64,000 bases of DNA from Pseudomonas sputi (GTDB lineage Bacteria; Pseudomonadota; Gammaproteobacteria; Pseudomonadales; Pseudomonadaceae). Below, piece by piece: positions 46,444-55,232 of this stretch. The stretch's first letter is position 1, and the number at the start of each line of letters is the position of its first letter. Below the pieces are notes generated by a model. It saw only the letters and a program-made list of their open reading frames with translations. It searched no databases and was not told where the DNA came from. The position numbers and the translations under genes were made by a program. Location of the stretch: positions 248,001-312,000 of the forward strand of contig NZ_BQHI01000006.1 in the NCBI RefSeq assembly GCF_021603585.1. The letters run 5' to 3'.

Positions 46444-47806
46444 GGAATGGCGCTCGTCCGGTAGTCGATTGATCGGGTTCTACGCCGTGTTTTTTGTGGT
46501 TTGGGGCGCGCTCTTCACCGGAGTGTTGTACTGGCAAATATCCCACTACCTGGGGACCGTTGCAGAGCGAACGTTATTGCAGCGGGCCCACTATTATCAA
46601 AAAATCGATGACGAAAAACTGGTGCAAGAACTGGCTGCCAGTGAAGCCTATTCAACCCCCGGGATTGATGCTTACGGATTGTTCACTGCCGACGGACAAC
46701 ACGTTGCCGGAGACTTGCTCAAACTGCGCTCCAATTTGCCCGATGATGGCAAGGTTCATTATCTCGAGCGCGGACTGAGCATTGCGTTACCTGACAAGGA
46801 AACCAGAAGCAGTTATGCCCTCTTAGCACGCCGCCCTGACGGGCATATTCTTATTCTGGCGCGCGACGGTGGCTCGATCTTGGCCGTTGGCGGGATTATC
46901 GAGCAGGCATTGATGTGGGGATTTTCGTTAACACTCATCCCCGGATTGATTGGCTGGTATTTGTTGAGGCGTCTGCCGTTACGCCGCGTCAAACGCCTGC
47001 AGCTTTGTACCGAAAGTATCGTTTCTGGCAACTTGTCGGAGCGCTTGCCCTTATCCGCTCGCCGCGATGAGTTGGATATGCTGGCGAGCGCCGTGAATAC
47101 GATGCTCGATCATATCGAGCAACTGATGCATGAGGTAAAGAGCGTCTGTGATGGAGTCGCCCACGATCTGCGTACGCCACTAACACGGCTGCGTGCAAGG
47201 CTTTATCAGCTCCAGCAACTGCCTATGGACAGTGATCATGAGCAAATATTGAATCAAGCCCTTGAAGAAAGCGAATCGATCATGGTGCGTTTTCAAGGCT
47301 TGCTTCGGGTTGCTGAACTCGATGACATTCGTCGCCGCTCGGCCTTTGCGCCGTTACAAATCATGGCGCTGCTGCAGCAGGCTCATGAATTTTATGAGCC
47401 TTTAGCTCTAGATCGTTCTCAGACGCTCTCCCTGGAAATAACCAATGACCTGCCCCAGTTGTATGGCGACTCTTCGTTGATGTTTGAAGCCTTGGTCAAC
47501 TTGCTCGATAACGCGATTAAATTTACCCCAGAGGGAGGCCACATCAAATTGCGAGGAAGTATCGAGGCATCATCGGTCATCATTGAAGTTGCTGACGATG
47601 GGACTGGCATACCCGAGACAGACCGTACAAATGTCATCCGCAGGCTCTACCGAGGCGATGCCAGCAGAATGCAGCCTGGGCATGGCCTCGGATTGTCCCT
47701 GGTCGCGGCCATCGTGAAATTGCACGGCTACACGCTGGATATCCAGCCCACCACCATGCATAGCGGTACCCGCGTCTTGATTGTCTGCCCGATGGTGTCC
47801 CCTTGA
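46421..47806 (+). CDS. Two-component sensor histidine kinase
   Basis: A 461-residue membrane kinase with two hydrophobic segments (about 19-38 and 163-182) enclosing a 120-residue periplasmic sensor. A HAMP-like linker follows, then the H-box around His248 (GVAHDLRTPLTRLRARL), an N-box (LVNLLDNAIKFTP) and the G-boxes (VADDGTGIP, GHGLGLSLVAAI). The start overlaps the response-regulator end by 23 bases. The sensed signal is unknown. The adjacent cell-wall enzyme suggests an envelope-related cue, as inference. Confidence 0.92.
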   Translation: MSLLPKTEEWRSSGSRLIGFYAVFFVVWGALFTGVLYWQISHYLGTVAERTLLQRAHYYQKIDDEKLVQELAASEAYSTPGIDAYGLFTADGQHVAGDLLKLRSNLPDDGKVHYLERGLSIALPDKETRSSYALLARRPDGHILILARDGGSILAVGGIIEQALMWGFSLTLIPGLIGWYLLRRLPLRRVKRLQLCTESIVSGNLSERLPLSARRDELDMLASAVNTMLDHIEQLMHEVKSVCDGVAHDLRTPLTRLRARLYQLQQLPMDSDHEQILNQALEESESIMVRFQGLLRVAELDDIRRRSAFAPLQIMALLQQAHEFYEPLALDRSQTLSLEITNDLPQLYGDSSLMFEALVNLLDNAIKFTPEGGHIKLRGSIEASSVIIEVADDGTGIPETDRTNVIRRLYRGDASRMQPGHGLGLSLVAAIVKLHGYTLDIQPTTMHSGTRVLIVCPMVSP

Positions 47807-47831
47807 TCTACGGACTTACCGGTATCTGCAC

Positions 47832-47858
47832 ATTAAATTTTACTTAATCCAGCTTAAT
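47832..47858. promoter_or_regulatory. Tandem TTAA repeats upstream of the DD-carboxypeptidase gene
   Basis: Three TTAA-containing hexamers, ATTAAA (47832), CTTAAT (47843) and CTTAAT (47853), with 11- and 10-base steps, lie between the kinase stop and the carboxypeptidase start. They match the repeats upstream of the response-regulator gene in sequence, spacing and copy number, so they are a likely second target of that regulator. Confidence 0.6.
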
Positions 47859-47923
47859 TTGAGCCCCTCCCGAGCTCAGGGCTAGCTTTGCAGCACATTT
47901 TACTGATCCAAGGCCTCTTCCTT

Positions 47924-49132
47924 GTGAGATACCTGTTGTCCCCGCTTGTGTTAACAGTGCTCTGTCTAACGATGCAAATAGTCTTCGCCAACCCTGCACT
48001 GGGTGAAACCCACTCACCTGGGGCGATGATCCCGGCGCCGCCCAAGCTCGGGGCTAAAGCCTGGATACTGATCGACGCGGCTACGGGTAGCGTGATTACC
48101 AGTCACAACAGCGATATGCGCTTACCCCCTGCGAGCCTGACGAAAATGATGACCGCGTTTGTTACCACAGCTGAAATCAAGGCCGGGCATGTCAAAGCTG
48201 ATGACATCAGCTCCATTAGCGAAAATGCCTGGCGTACGGGGGGTTCAAGAATGTTTCTTGATCCAGGCAGCTCGGTTTCAGTTCGCGATTTGCTCAGCGG
48301 CGTGATTATCGACTCTGGAAATGACGCGAGCGTTGCCCTCGCCGAACATGTGGCCGGAAGTGAGGGTGCCTTCGTCGGGATGATGAATTCGACCGCATCT
48401 GAACTAGGTATGGGTAACACACATTTTGCGAATTCCACCGGGCTGCCGGATCCAGAGCATTATTCATCCGCTCGCGATATGGCTTTGCTGGCTCGGGCAA
48501 TCATCAGCCAAGGGGCTCAGTCCTACGCCCTTTACTCCAGAAAACACTTTTCCTGGAACGGTATTCGGCAGGCCAATCGCAATCTGCTTCTATGGCGCGA
48601 CGCAAGCTTTGACGGTTTGAAGACTGGCCATACTGAGGCCGCCGGCTATTGCTTGGTGGCGTCATCGCACCGAGCCGGGCGACGCCTGATCAGTGTGATA
48701 TTGGGTGCCAGCAGCGTACATAAACGCACGGCAGAAACGGAAAAGCTCATGGGTTATGGCTTTCGCTACTTTGATACCCGAACGTACAAAAAAGCAGGGG
48801 AGATACTCTCGTGGCCTACGCTGTGGAAAGGTAAAGAACGGTTGATCGCTGTAGGACTACTGGACGATCTGACCCTCACCTTGCCAAAAAATGAGAATCG
48901 CGAGGTAGAGACACGACTGGAGATTGATGGACCTCTCGAGGCGCCTATTTCTGCTGGCACCATCGTTGGCCAACTGGATCTGTACGAAGCTGAGCAGAAA
49001 CTTGGGAGCCTGCCATTGATAACACTTGAAGACGGTGAATCCGGTGTTTGGTGGATACGTTGGTGGGACACGATGCATCTGTTTTTTTACAAAACCATCC
49101 GCGATTGGTTCGATGAACCTGTGACTGCATGA
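47924..49132 (+). CDS. D-alanyl-D-alanine carboxypeptidase (PBP5/6 family)
   Basis: About 402 residues. A Sec signal peptide (MRYLLSPLVLTVLCLTMQIV, to about residue 27) precedes the S11 peptidase domain with the three catalytic motifs SLTK (Ser71, Lys74), SGN (131-133) and KTG (233-235). A C-terminal beta domain and an amphipathic tail (WWDTMHLFFYKTIRDWF) follow, the usual membrane anchor. It trims the last D-Ala from peptidoglycan stem peptides. The start is uncertain: I prefer GTG 47924, but TTG 47888 is also open. The TTAA-repeat site lies just upstream. Confidence 0.9.
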   Translation: MRYLLSPLVLTVLCLTMQIVFANPALGETHSPGAMIPAPPKLGAKAWILIDAATGSVITSHNSDMRLPPASLTKMMTAFVTTAEIKAGHVKADDISSISENAWRTGGSRMFLDPGSSVSVRDLLSGVIIDSGNDASVALAEHVAGSEGAFVGMMNSTASELGMGNTHFANSTGLPDPEHYSSARDMALLARAIISQGAQSYALYSRKHFSWNGIRQANRNLLLWRDASFDGLKTGHTEAAGYCLVASSHRAGRRLISVILGASSVHKRTAETEKLMGYGFRYFDTRTYKKAGEILSWPTLWKGKERLIAVGLLDDLTLTLPKNENREVETRLEIDGPLEAPISAGTIVGQLDLYEAEQKLGSLPLITLEDGESGVWWIRWWDTMHLFFYKTIRDWFDEPVTA

Positions 49133-49198
49133 CCGTGGCCGACGTGACCTCGCACCGGCGTGGAAATCGTCGGAGAACTCACTGAGCAGGAGCATCCG

Positions 49199-49504
49199 AT
49201 GACCTCCGATGACTTGCGAAGAGAATTTGCACTGTCGAAGTTCTTCAATGGCAACTCATCACTGAATGACGCCGTCCAAGGACTGAGTCAGGAAGAGAAA
49301 AAGGCATGTATCGAGTCAGCCTTTGAAGAAGAAGCCAAGCGCTTGGGGATCGAGGTGTGGGAACTGACGCTTACCCTGATTTCCGAGTCTCCCAAAGAAC
49401 TTGAATATCTGACTCTAGCGTTTCATCGAGAAATAGCAGAAATGGTAGAAATGGAGTGGGAGGAGTATTGCAAGCTGAATGGAATTGACGGGCAGACTTC
49501 TTAA
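49199..49504 (+). CDS. DUF6388-like small protein
   Basis: A 101-residue, acidic, mostly helical protein. The end pattern REIAEMVEMEWEEYCKLNGI and the middle AFEEEAKRLGIEVWELTL match the DUF6388 group of Pseudomonas proteins of unknown function. AGGAG stands six bases before the ATG at 49199. It follows the carboxypeptidase by 66 bases and may share its transcript. Confidence 0.8.
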   Translation: MTSDDLRREFALSKFFNGNSSLNDAVQGLSQEEKKACIESAFEEEAKRLGIEVWELTLTLISESPKELEYLTLAFHREIAEMVEMEWEEYCKLNGIDGQTS

Positions 49505-49521
49505 GTCATTGGAGGACGATC

Positions 49522-49665
49522 ATGAGTTTTGAAGATATTTCAGCGGGCATTGATATTCCTGATGATTTTTCACAGTTTTGGATATCAACGCCCTTTAGCC
49601 TCGGACTCAATGGCCGAGGCGAGTTCTCTGGCATTTTTTCCGTGCGGTGCAGCCCAGAAGGCTAG
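49522..49665 (+). CDS. 47-residue ORF with strong ribosome site
   Basis: GGAGG lies six bases before an ATG at 49522 that opens a 47-codon frame, MSFEDISAGIDIPDDF onward, ending at 49665. The first residues resemble the N-terminus of inorganic pyrophosphatase (family pattern MSY..IPAGKDLPND), but the resemblance fades after about 16 residues. It overlaps the 3' end of the convergent BCCT gene by four bases and is more AT-rich than its neighbours. It may be a real small protein or the stub of a lost gene. Confidence 0.45.
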   Translation: MSFEDISAGIDIPDDFSQFWISTPFSLGLNGRGEFSGIFSVRCSPEG

Positions 49666-51629
49666 CCGGTGAGGTGAAGAAAATGCATATGTCGCTCGTA
49701 CTGATCAAGGATATCCCCAATCACGTCTTCGCGAGACCATCCCATAATATCGTGATCCTGCCCCCCTTCACGTAGATGTACCTCGGCTCGAAAGTATTTA
49801 CGCTCATCATCCTGCGTGTCACTTATTGCAAAGCTGGGCATGTTGTAGGGATGGGGTCGCACCTCATAAATGAACTCAGGATTATCAGCACTTCCAACGC
49901 TGAGCCGAACGCTACCGTCCTCCACATCCTCGACATTGCAAGAATAGCCCTGCTTGCGCCATTCCTCCGCCACCGACTGGCAGGCCGGCTTTGCGGTCTC
50001 TGAAATGAAGCGAAGTATATGAGCTCGACGCGGGAACATGGCCATGGTTCTTAGCCGGCGTTGCCAGCCCCCCGTGCCACGAGCCGTGCCTGGCGAAAGT
50101 GATTGATAACGCAATCCGCGCTTTGTGGCGTCGAGCTTCAGCGCCTTGAGCAATCCTCGCATGCTGAAAAGAAGAATGATGGTGAACGGCAATGCGCTGG
50201 CAATGGTCGCTGTCTGTAGCGCTTTCAGACCGTCGGCCAACAGCAGTGCGATTGCCACCAAGCCCATGCTGCAAGCCCAGAAGACCCTTTGCCAGACTGG
50301 TGTTTTCGTAGACCCTCCCGAGGCCAGCATATCAACCACCATTGCCCCGGAGTCTGCGGAAGTCACAAAAAACACTAAGACCATGACGATGGCAACCAGT
50401 GAGATCACCCCGGAAAATGGGAAGTGCTGGAGGAAGGCAAATAATGCGAGGGATGTATCCTTATCGATGGCCGCTCCAAGGTCTGACAGCCCGTCTGTGA
50501 GAATCATGTGAATCGCGGTATTACCAAACACCGTCATCCACAGCAGTGTGAAACCCGCCGGCACCAGCAGAACGCCCGTCACGAATTCACGAATAGTTCG
50601 GCCACGAGAAATACGAGCGATGAACAGACCCACGAACGGAGACCAGGCCAGCCACCAGCCCCAGTAGAACAGCGTCCACCCGCCAATCCAGTCCGTAGGC
50701 TGGTAGGCATACAGGTTCAAGGTTCGACTGATGATTTCCGTAAGATAACCTCCAGTGTTCTGTACGAAGGTTTGCAGAATGAACACCGTCGGTCCAAGCA
50801 CGATGACCATTACAAGCAACAGAACCGCCAGGCTCAGGTTGAGCTCGGAAAGTCGACGTACCCCCTTGTCCAAGCCAGTGACGACAGAGATTGTGGCCAG
50901 GGCTGTTGTGGCAATGATCAAGATGATTTGCACTGTTGTGCTGATCGGTATATCGAACAGGGCGTTGAGTCCCGTATTGATTTGAGAGACACCAAAGCCA
51001 AGTGAGGTGGCGACGCCTAGAACGGTCCCGATGATCGCGAAGATATCGACAGCGTGGCCAATAGGGCCGTAGATGCGATCACCAATCAACGGATACAGGG
51101 CAGACCTCAGCGTTAATGGCAAGCCGTGCCGATAACTGAAGTAAGCCAGGATCATCGCTACGATGGCGTAGATCGCCCAAGCATGCAGCCCCCAGTGAAA
51201 AAAGGTGATTTTCATCGCCTCGCGGGCGGCCGCAACCGTACTGCCGTCCCCCACGGGCGGATTGAGAAAGTGCATGACGGGTTCAGCCACACCAAAGAAC
51301 ATCAAACCAATGCCCATGCCCGCCGAGAACAGCATCGCGAACCAGGTCGTGCTGCTGTAGTCCGGGGTACTGTGATCCGGCCCCAGCTTGATGTCTCCGT
51401 ACCTGCTCATGCCGAGGAAAACCACTGTGCCGAGAATGATGGCTACCGCCAATATATAAAACCAGCTCACATTGGTAATGATCCAATGTTGGACATTGGC
51501 GAACACGACTTGGGCATGATTATGGAAGATGCTGGCGTATAGAACCAAGAGAAGCAGGATGACAGCTGAGGTGTAAAAAACCGGCGGGTTGAGCGTAGGT
51601 TCGGCGTTTGGGTCGGCATTGGGTGTCAT
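49662..51629 (-). CDS. BCCT-family betaine/choline transporter
   Basis: A 655-residue sodium- or proton-driven transporter with twelve membrane segments. The BCCT signature GWTLFYWGWWLAWSPFVGLFIARISRG-type stretch is present, with the tryptophan-rich site residues, plus SAGMGIGLMFFGVAEPV near residue 100. A long C-terminal cytoplasmic tail of about 130 residues resembles that of BetT, so choline is the likely cargo. AGGTGA precedes the ATG at 51629. Substrate specificity is not certain. Confidence 0.9.
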   Translation of the reverse strand: MTPNADPNAEPTLNPPVFYTSAVILLLLVLYASIFHNHAQVVFANVQHWIITNVSWFYILAVAIILGTVVFLGMSRYGDIKLGPDHSTPDYSSTTWFAMLFSAGMGIGLMFFGVAEPVMHFLNPPVGDGSTVAAAREAMKITFFHWGLHAWAIYAIVAMILAYFSYRHGLPLTLRSALYPLIGDRIYGPIGHAVDIFAIIGTVLGVATSLGFGVSQINTGLNALFDIPISTTVQIILIIATTALATISVVTGLDKGVRRLSELNLSLAVLLLVMVIVLGPTVFILQTFVQNTGGYLTEIISRTLNLYAYQPTDWIGGWTLFYWGWWLAWSPFVGLFIARISRGRTIREFVTGVLLVPAGFTLLWMTVFGNTAIHMILTDGLSDLGAAIDKDTSLALFAFLQHFPFSGVISLVAIVMVLVFFVTSADSGAMVVDMLASGGSTKTPVWQRVFWACSMGLVAIALLLADGLKALQTATIASALPFTIILLFSMRGLLKALKLDATKRGLRYQSLSPGTARGTGGWQRRLRTMAMFPRRAHILRFISETAKPACQSVAEEWRKQGYSCNVEDVEDGSVRLSVGSADNPEFIYEVRPHPYNMPSFAISDTQDDERKYFRAEVHLREGGQDHDIMGWSREDVIGDILDQYERHMHFLHLTG

Positions 51630-51829
51630 GCAAGTCACCTGGAAATAAAGCACATCCTTGACGTATCAGGTGGCGCTTTGGGTTGCCCTTCAGCGCCATG
51701 TTCCGTTACACCTGCGGGTCAATGACATTAAGTGAAAATAAAAACCGAACGCCCAAAGGCACTCGGATCACAGCGCTTAGCGTAGCACTAGGATGGGATA
51801 GCCTGGATGCTCGAAGGTTCCGGATCGCC

Positions 51830-52069
51830 CTACTCGCCTTGAGCATCCACCACTTCGATCCGAGTGATTCCGACCAGGCTCGCCTGCTCGATAATCTCCT
51901 CGGGTGTGGAGTCAGCATCAGGCATGATCAGGCTGTTCTCACCGTCCCCGAAATGTAACTGCAACACGTGCATGGCCGCGTCCTGAATGGGCAATTCAGG
52001 CTGTTGCAGTTCAAGCTGATGGGTACGGGGCTGATCGTTGAACAGATACGTGATCGTGTAATTGCGCAT
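51830..52069 (-). CDS. Small conserved-looking hypothetical protein (79 residues)
   Basis: A minus-strand frame beginning MRNYTITYLFNDQPRTHQLEL with GAGGGTG upstream of the ATG at 52069. It alternates beta-like and amphipathic segments and ends in a helix-beta unit (EEIIEQASLVGITRIEVVDAQ). No named family recognised. It lies upstream of the BCCT gene in the same direction with a 200-base gap, so it may be independently expressed. Confidence 0.7.
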   Translation of the reverse strand: MRNYTITYLFNDQPRTHQLELQQPELPIQDAAMHVLQLHFGDGENSLIMPDADSTPEEIIEQASLVGITRIEVVDAQGE

Positions 52070-52175
52070 GGATGACACCCTCAGAATAGTAATCGTCAAC
52101 CATCCTGACTGAGTGGTCAGCTTATAGTTCAAGTAGATGGCTGTTCATGCATTTCGATTCAATCAGCCGCTCTGA

Positions 52176-52457
52176 TCAGCCTCGCGACAATGACTTCAAA
52201 CGCTCCACCAGCGCGGCTTCGAAAATGATGTAAAGCCTCTCGGCATCGCCGGCACGCAAAGCACCGCCGGTTTCCAGTCCCAGCACGAAACCATCCGCCC
52301 TCGCCCCTGCCTTGACAGCAATGATCATCGAGTCTGCCCGGACAATCTGCGCCAGCAGCCGATCGGCTTCCCGCTGGATCTTTTCGCCCAACACCACGCC
52401 TTCCACATCGCCACCCAACCGGACTCCGATTTGTGACAGAACCCCTTTCAGCAACAA
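52176..52457 (-). CDS. Hypothetical protein (93 residues, TTG start)
   Basis: A minus-strand frame that begins just after an in-frame stop. The best start is TTG 52457 with GAGAGCAGG upstream. The sequence is coherent (VVLGEKIQREADRLLAQIV, then a beta-rich stretch with ARADGFVLGLETGG) and has GC-rich third positions. I do not recognise it; the lack of an ATG and the upstream stop could mean it is a truncated gene. Confidence 0.45.
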   Translation of the reverse strand: MLLKGVLSQIGVRLGGDVEGVVLGEKIQREADRLLAQIVRADSMIIAVKAGARADGFVLGLETGGALRAGDAERLYIIFEAALVERLKSLSRG

Positions 52458-52516
52458 GGGCCTGCTCTCTCAATACACCTCGCAAATCTATTCAATGTCC
52501 GCGCAACGCAGTCTCG

Positions 52517-53485
52517 TCATTCTTGCTCGGTGCGGATACGCCGCTCGTGGAATCTGGCATCTCGTCGAACCGCCTGCGGCGGAACGCCAAACCCTCGCAT
52601 GAACACTTCGCGCATGTGGCGACGGTCTCGAAATCCCGTTTCCTTCGCCACGCGGTCCATGCTGTGACGACTTTGCTCGATCATCAGGCGAGCGGCCTCC
52701 AGACGCAGGCTTTCAACAGCCTTGGCCGGTGACTGACCTGTCTCGGCGGTAAACACCCGGGTGAATTGTCTGGGGCTCAAGTGCACGACGTCGGCAAGTT
52801 CCTCCACGCTGAGCGGGCGATCCAGGTGCGTGCGCGCATACTCCAGCGCACTTTGAATACGGTCAGACTTTGGAGCAAGCGTGAGCAGTTCCGAATGCTG
52901 GGATTGCCCGCCCGAGCGCCGTTGATGCATGACCAGCTTGTGCGCCACCGACCTCGCCATGTCCGTCCCCAAGTCCTTTTCAACCATGCCCAGCGCCATG
53001 TCCAGCGCGGCTGTCATGCCAGCCGACGTCCAGATGGGACCGTCGACGATGAAGATCCGGTCTTCCTCGACCTCGATTTTCGGATGCAGCTCACGGAGCT
53101 TGTTCGCATACGCCCAGTGGGTGGTCGCCCTTCGATGGTCCAGAACACCAGCCTGTGCCAGAACGAACGAACCGGTGCACAGACCCGCTGTGCGTCGGGC
53201 TCCGTCGACGAAGGCGCGCACACTGGCCAGCACCTCTTCACCCGGAGGGTTCAACGGGGTCAGCGTACCGGTAATCATCCAGGTGTCAGCCAATCCCGGG
53301 GCGCCCAGAGGGAGCGTGTCGATGTACATGCCCAGCGAGGAACGCACTGTGCCGCCGCCGATCGAGAAGTTCTGGACCTTGTAGATCTCTTCCCCCGCGA
53401 CGATGTTGGCGAACTCGAATACAGCCTGGGTTGCCAGGGACATCACCTGAAAACCTTCGGTAATCAGATAGCCGACGCGATGCAT
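52517..53485 (-). CDS. GlxA-type AraC regulator with DJ-1/PfpI domain
   Basis: A 322-residue regulator. The N-terminal two thirds form a DJ-1/PfpI-like domain (the nucleophile-elbow equivalent is GLCTGSFVLAQAGVL near residue 105). The C-terminal part has two helix-turn-helix units (LSVEELADVVHLSPRQFTRVF and RVAKETGFRDRRHMREVF). AAGGAG precedes the ATG. It is divergent from two SDR genes and shares a palindromic promoter region with them, so it probably controls them. Confidence 0.92.
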   Translation of the reverse strand: MHRVGYLITEGFQVMSLATQAVFEFANIVAGEEIYKVQNFSIGGGTVRSSLGMYIDTLPLGAPGLADTWMITGTLTPLNPPGEEVLASVRAFVDGARRTAGLCTGSFVLAQAGVLDHRRATTHWAYANKLRELHPKIEVEEDRIFIVDGPIWTSAGMTAALDMALGMVEKDLGTDMARSVAHKLVMHQRRSGGQSQHSELLTLAPKSDRIQSALEYARTHLDRPLSVEELADVVHLSPRQFTRVFTAETGQSPAKAVESLRLEAARLMIEQSRHSMDRVAKETGFRDRRHMREVFMRGFGVPPQAVRRDARFHERRIRTEQE

Positions 53486-53505
53486 GACTGAACTCCTTTT
53501 TGAAT

Positions 53506-53540
53506 GTCCTTAAACACTACCATATACGTCGTTTAAGACA
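53506..53540. promoter_or_regulatory. Palindromic operator between the GlxA-type regulator and SDR genes
   Basis: CTTAAAC (53509-53515) and GTTTAAG (53531-53537) form an inverted repeat with a 15-base spacer, flanked by TGTC and GACA. It lies in the 106-base divergent promoter. A dimeric regulator such as the neighbouring GlxA-type protein, or another one, could bind here. Confidence 0.5.
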
Positions 53541-53591
53541 TCACCCCCCTCCTTCATCATGGCTCCACACCCAACCCCACGGAGCTTGATC

Positions 53592-54389
53592 ATGACGCAA
53601 CAATACAAAGGCACTGCGCTCATTACCGGCGCGTCCACCGGCATCGGCTCGATCTACGCCGAACACCTTGCCCGCCGCGGGTACGACCTGGTGCTGGTGG
53701 CACGCAACCGTGAACGTCTGAACACACTGGCCAGCCGTCTGACTACCGAAACCCGGCAGAACATCGAAGTGTTGCAGGCAGATCTCGGCCGCCCGGAGGA
53801 CCTCGCCAAGGTAGAACGCAAGTTGCGTGAGGACGCCAGCATCACCTTGCTGGTCAACAATGCCGGCATCGGCACCCATACCGGCCTGCTGGAGAGCGAT
53901 GTCGAGCGGATGGCCGAGATGATCACGCTGAACGTCACCGCCCTCACCCGCCTGACCTACGCCGCGATTCCAGGTTTTGTCGCCCGTGAACAAGGCGCCG
54001 TGATCAATATTTCGTCCATCGTCAGCCTGGCGCCAGAGCTGCTCAACGGCGTGTACGGCGGCAGTAAAGCCTACGTCACCGCATTCACCCAGTCCCTGCA
54101 CAAGGAACTCTCGGATAAAGGCATCCGGATTCAGGCTGTCCTGCCCGGCGCGACCGCAACGGACTTCTGGCAGATCGGTGGATTGCCTGTCGAGCATCTG
54201 GATCCGGGCATCGTGATGTCGGCCCAGGACCTGGTCGCCGGCGCCCTGCAGGACTTCGACAACGGCGTGCTGATCTCCATCCCCTCGATGCACGACCTGC
54301 AAGGCTACGAGCGTTACGAAGCCAGCCGCCAAGCCTTGTTCTCCGAACTTTCGAGCAACCGGCTCGCACCGCGCTACAACGCCAACTGA
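53592..54389 (+). CDS. Short-chain dehydrogenase/reductase
   Basis: A 265-residue classical SDR with cofactor loop TGASTGIG near residue 12, NNAG near 90, the catalytic Ser in INISSIV, and Tyr-x3-Lys in YGGSKAY near 158. NADP(H) or NAD(H) use is undetermined. GGAGCTTGATC precedes the ATG at 53592. It is the first gene of a two-SDR operon divergent from the GlxA-type regulator. Confidence 0.9.
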   Translation: MTQQYKGTALITGASTGIGSIYAEHLARRGYDLVLVARNRERLNTLASRLTTETRQNIEVLQADLGRPEDLAKVERKLREDASITLLVNNAGIGTHTGLLESDVERMAEMITLNVTALTRLTYAAIPGFVAREQGAVINISSIVSLAPELLNGVYGGSKAYVTAFTQSLHKELSDKGIRIQAVLPGATATDFWQIGGLPVEHLDPGIVMSAQDLVAGALQDFDNGVLISIPSMHDLQGYERYEASRQALFSELSSNRLAPRYNAN

Positions 54390-54412
54390 TCGCTATCTAA
54401 AGGATATGAATC

Positions 54413-55177
54413 ATGAAACTCAGCGCTAACACGATTTTCATCACCGGCGGCACTTCCGGCATTGGCCGCGCTTTGGCCGAGGCGTTCCACCAGCGCGGCA
54501 ATCAAGTCATCATCGCGGGGCGTCGCCAGGCCCTGCTGGATGAGATCGCCCGAGCCAACCCCGGAATCGACACGGTGCAGCTGGACATCAATGACCCGCA
54601 GCAGATCAAGGCAGTCGCCCAGGAAGTCATACGCCGCCATCCCGCGCTGAACGTGATCATCAATAACGCCGGGATCATGCCGTTCGATAATCCCGCCTCG
54701 GGCGACTACGACGACGAACAGGCGGTGAGCCTGCTGCAAACCAACCTGCTCGGCCCGGTACGTGTCAGCGCTGCATTCGTCGAACACCTCAAGCGTCAAC
54801 CCGAAGCCTTTATCATCAACAACAGCTCCGTGTTGGCCTACCTGCCGCTGGCCGCGACCGCGTTGTACTCGGCGACGAAGGCGGCCATTCATTCCTACTC
54901 GCTGTCGCAACGCTTCACCCTGCGCGACACCCGCGTAAAAGTGCTGGAGATTGCACCGCCGTGGGTCGACACCGACCTGATTCACAAAAGCGGCGATGAG
55001 CGCGCCATGCCGCTCGACGAATTCATTCAGGAAACCCTGGAAAAACTCGAGACGGCGACCACTGAGGTGTTGGTGGATCGGGTTGTCCCGTTGCGCGCCA
55101 ACCAGGGTATGAATGAGCACGCGCTGATCAACCAGTTCAACCAGGCACTGGTAGAGAACCCGATTCCGGTCGCCTGA
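54413..55177 (+). CDS. Short-chain dehydrogenase/reductase (DltE-like)
   Basis: A 254-residue SDR with TGGTSGIG near residue 13, NNAGIM near 87, and YSATKAA (catalytic Tyr and Lys) near 155. It resembles the group annotated as DltE-like oxidoreductases, whose substrates are unknown. It lies 23 bases after the first SDR with an AAAGGA site, and is followed by a strong terminator. Confidence 0.9.
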   Translation: MKLSANTIFITGGTSGIGRALAEAFHQRGNQVIIAGRRQALLDEIARANPGIDTVQLDINDPQQIKAVAQEVIRRHPALNVIINNAGIMPFDNPASGDYDDEQAVSLLQTNLLGPVRVSAAFVEHLKRQPEAFIINNSSVLAYLPLAATALYSATKAAIHSYSLSQRFTLRDTRVKVLEIAPPWVDTDLIHKSGDERAMPLDEFIQETLEKLETATTEVLVDRVVPLRANQGMNEHALINQFNQALVENPIPVA

Positions 55178-55199
55178 GTCGAAGCCATCTGTCGTCAAG

Positions 55200-55232
55200 G
55201 CTGCCAGCCCTCCCTGATGGAAGGCTGGCAGC
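55200..55232 (+). terminator. Terminator after the SDR pair
   Basis: GCTGCCAGCC pairs with GGCTGGCAGC over a 13-base loop and is followed by TTTGTATTTT, 23 bases after the SDR stop. Confidence 0.8.
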
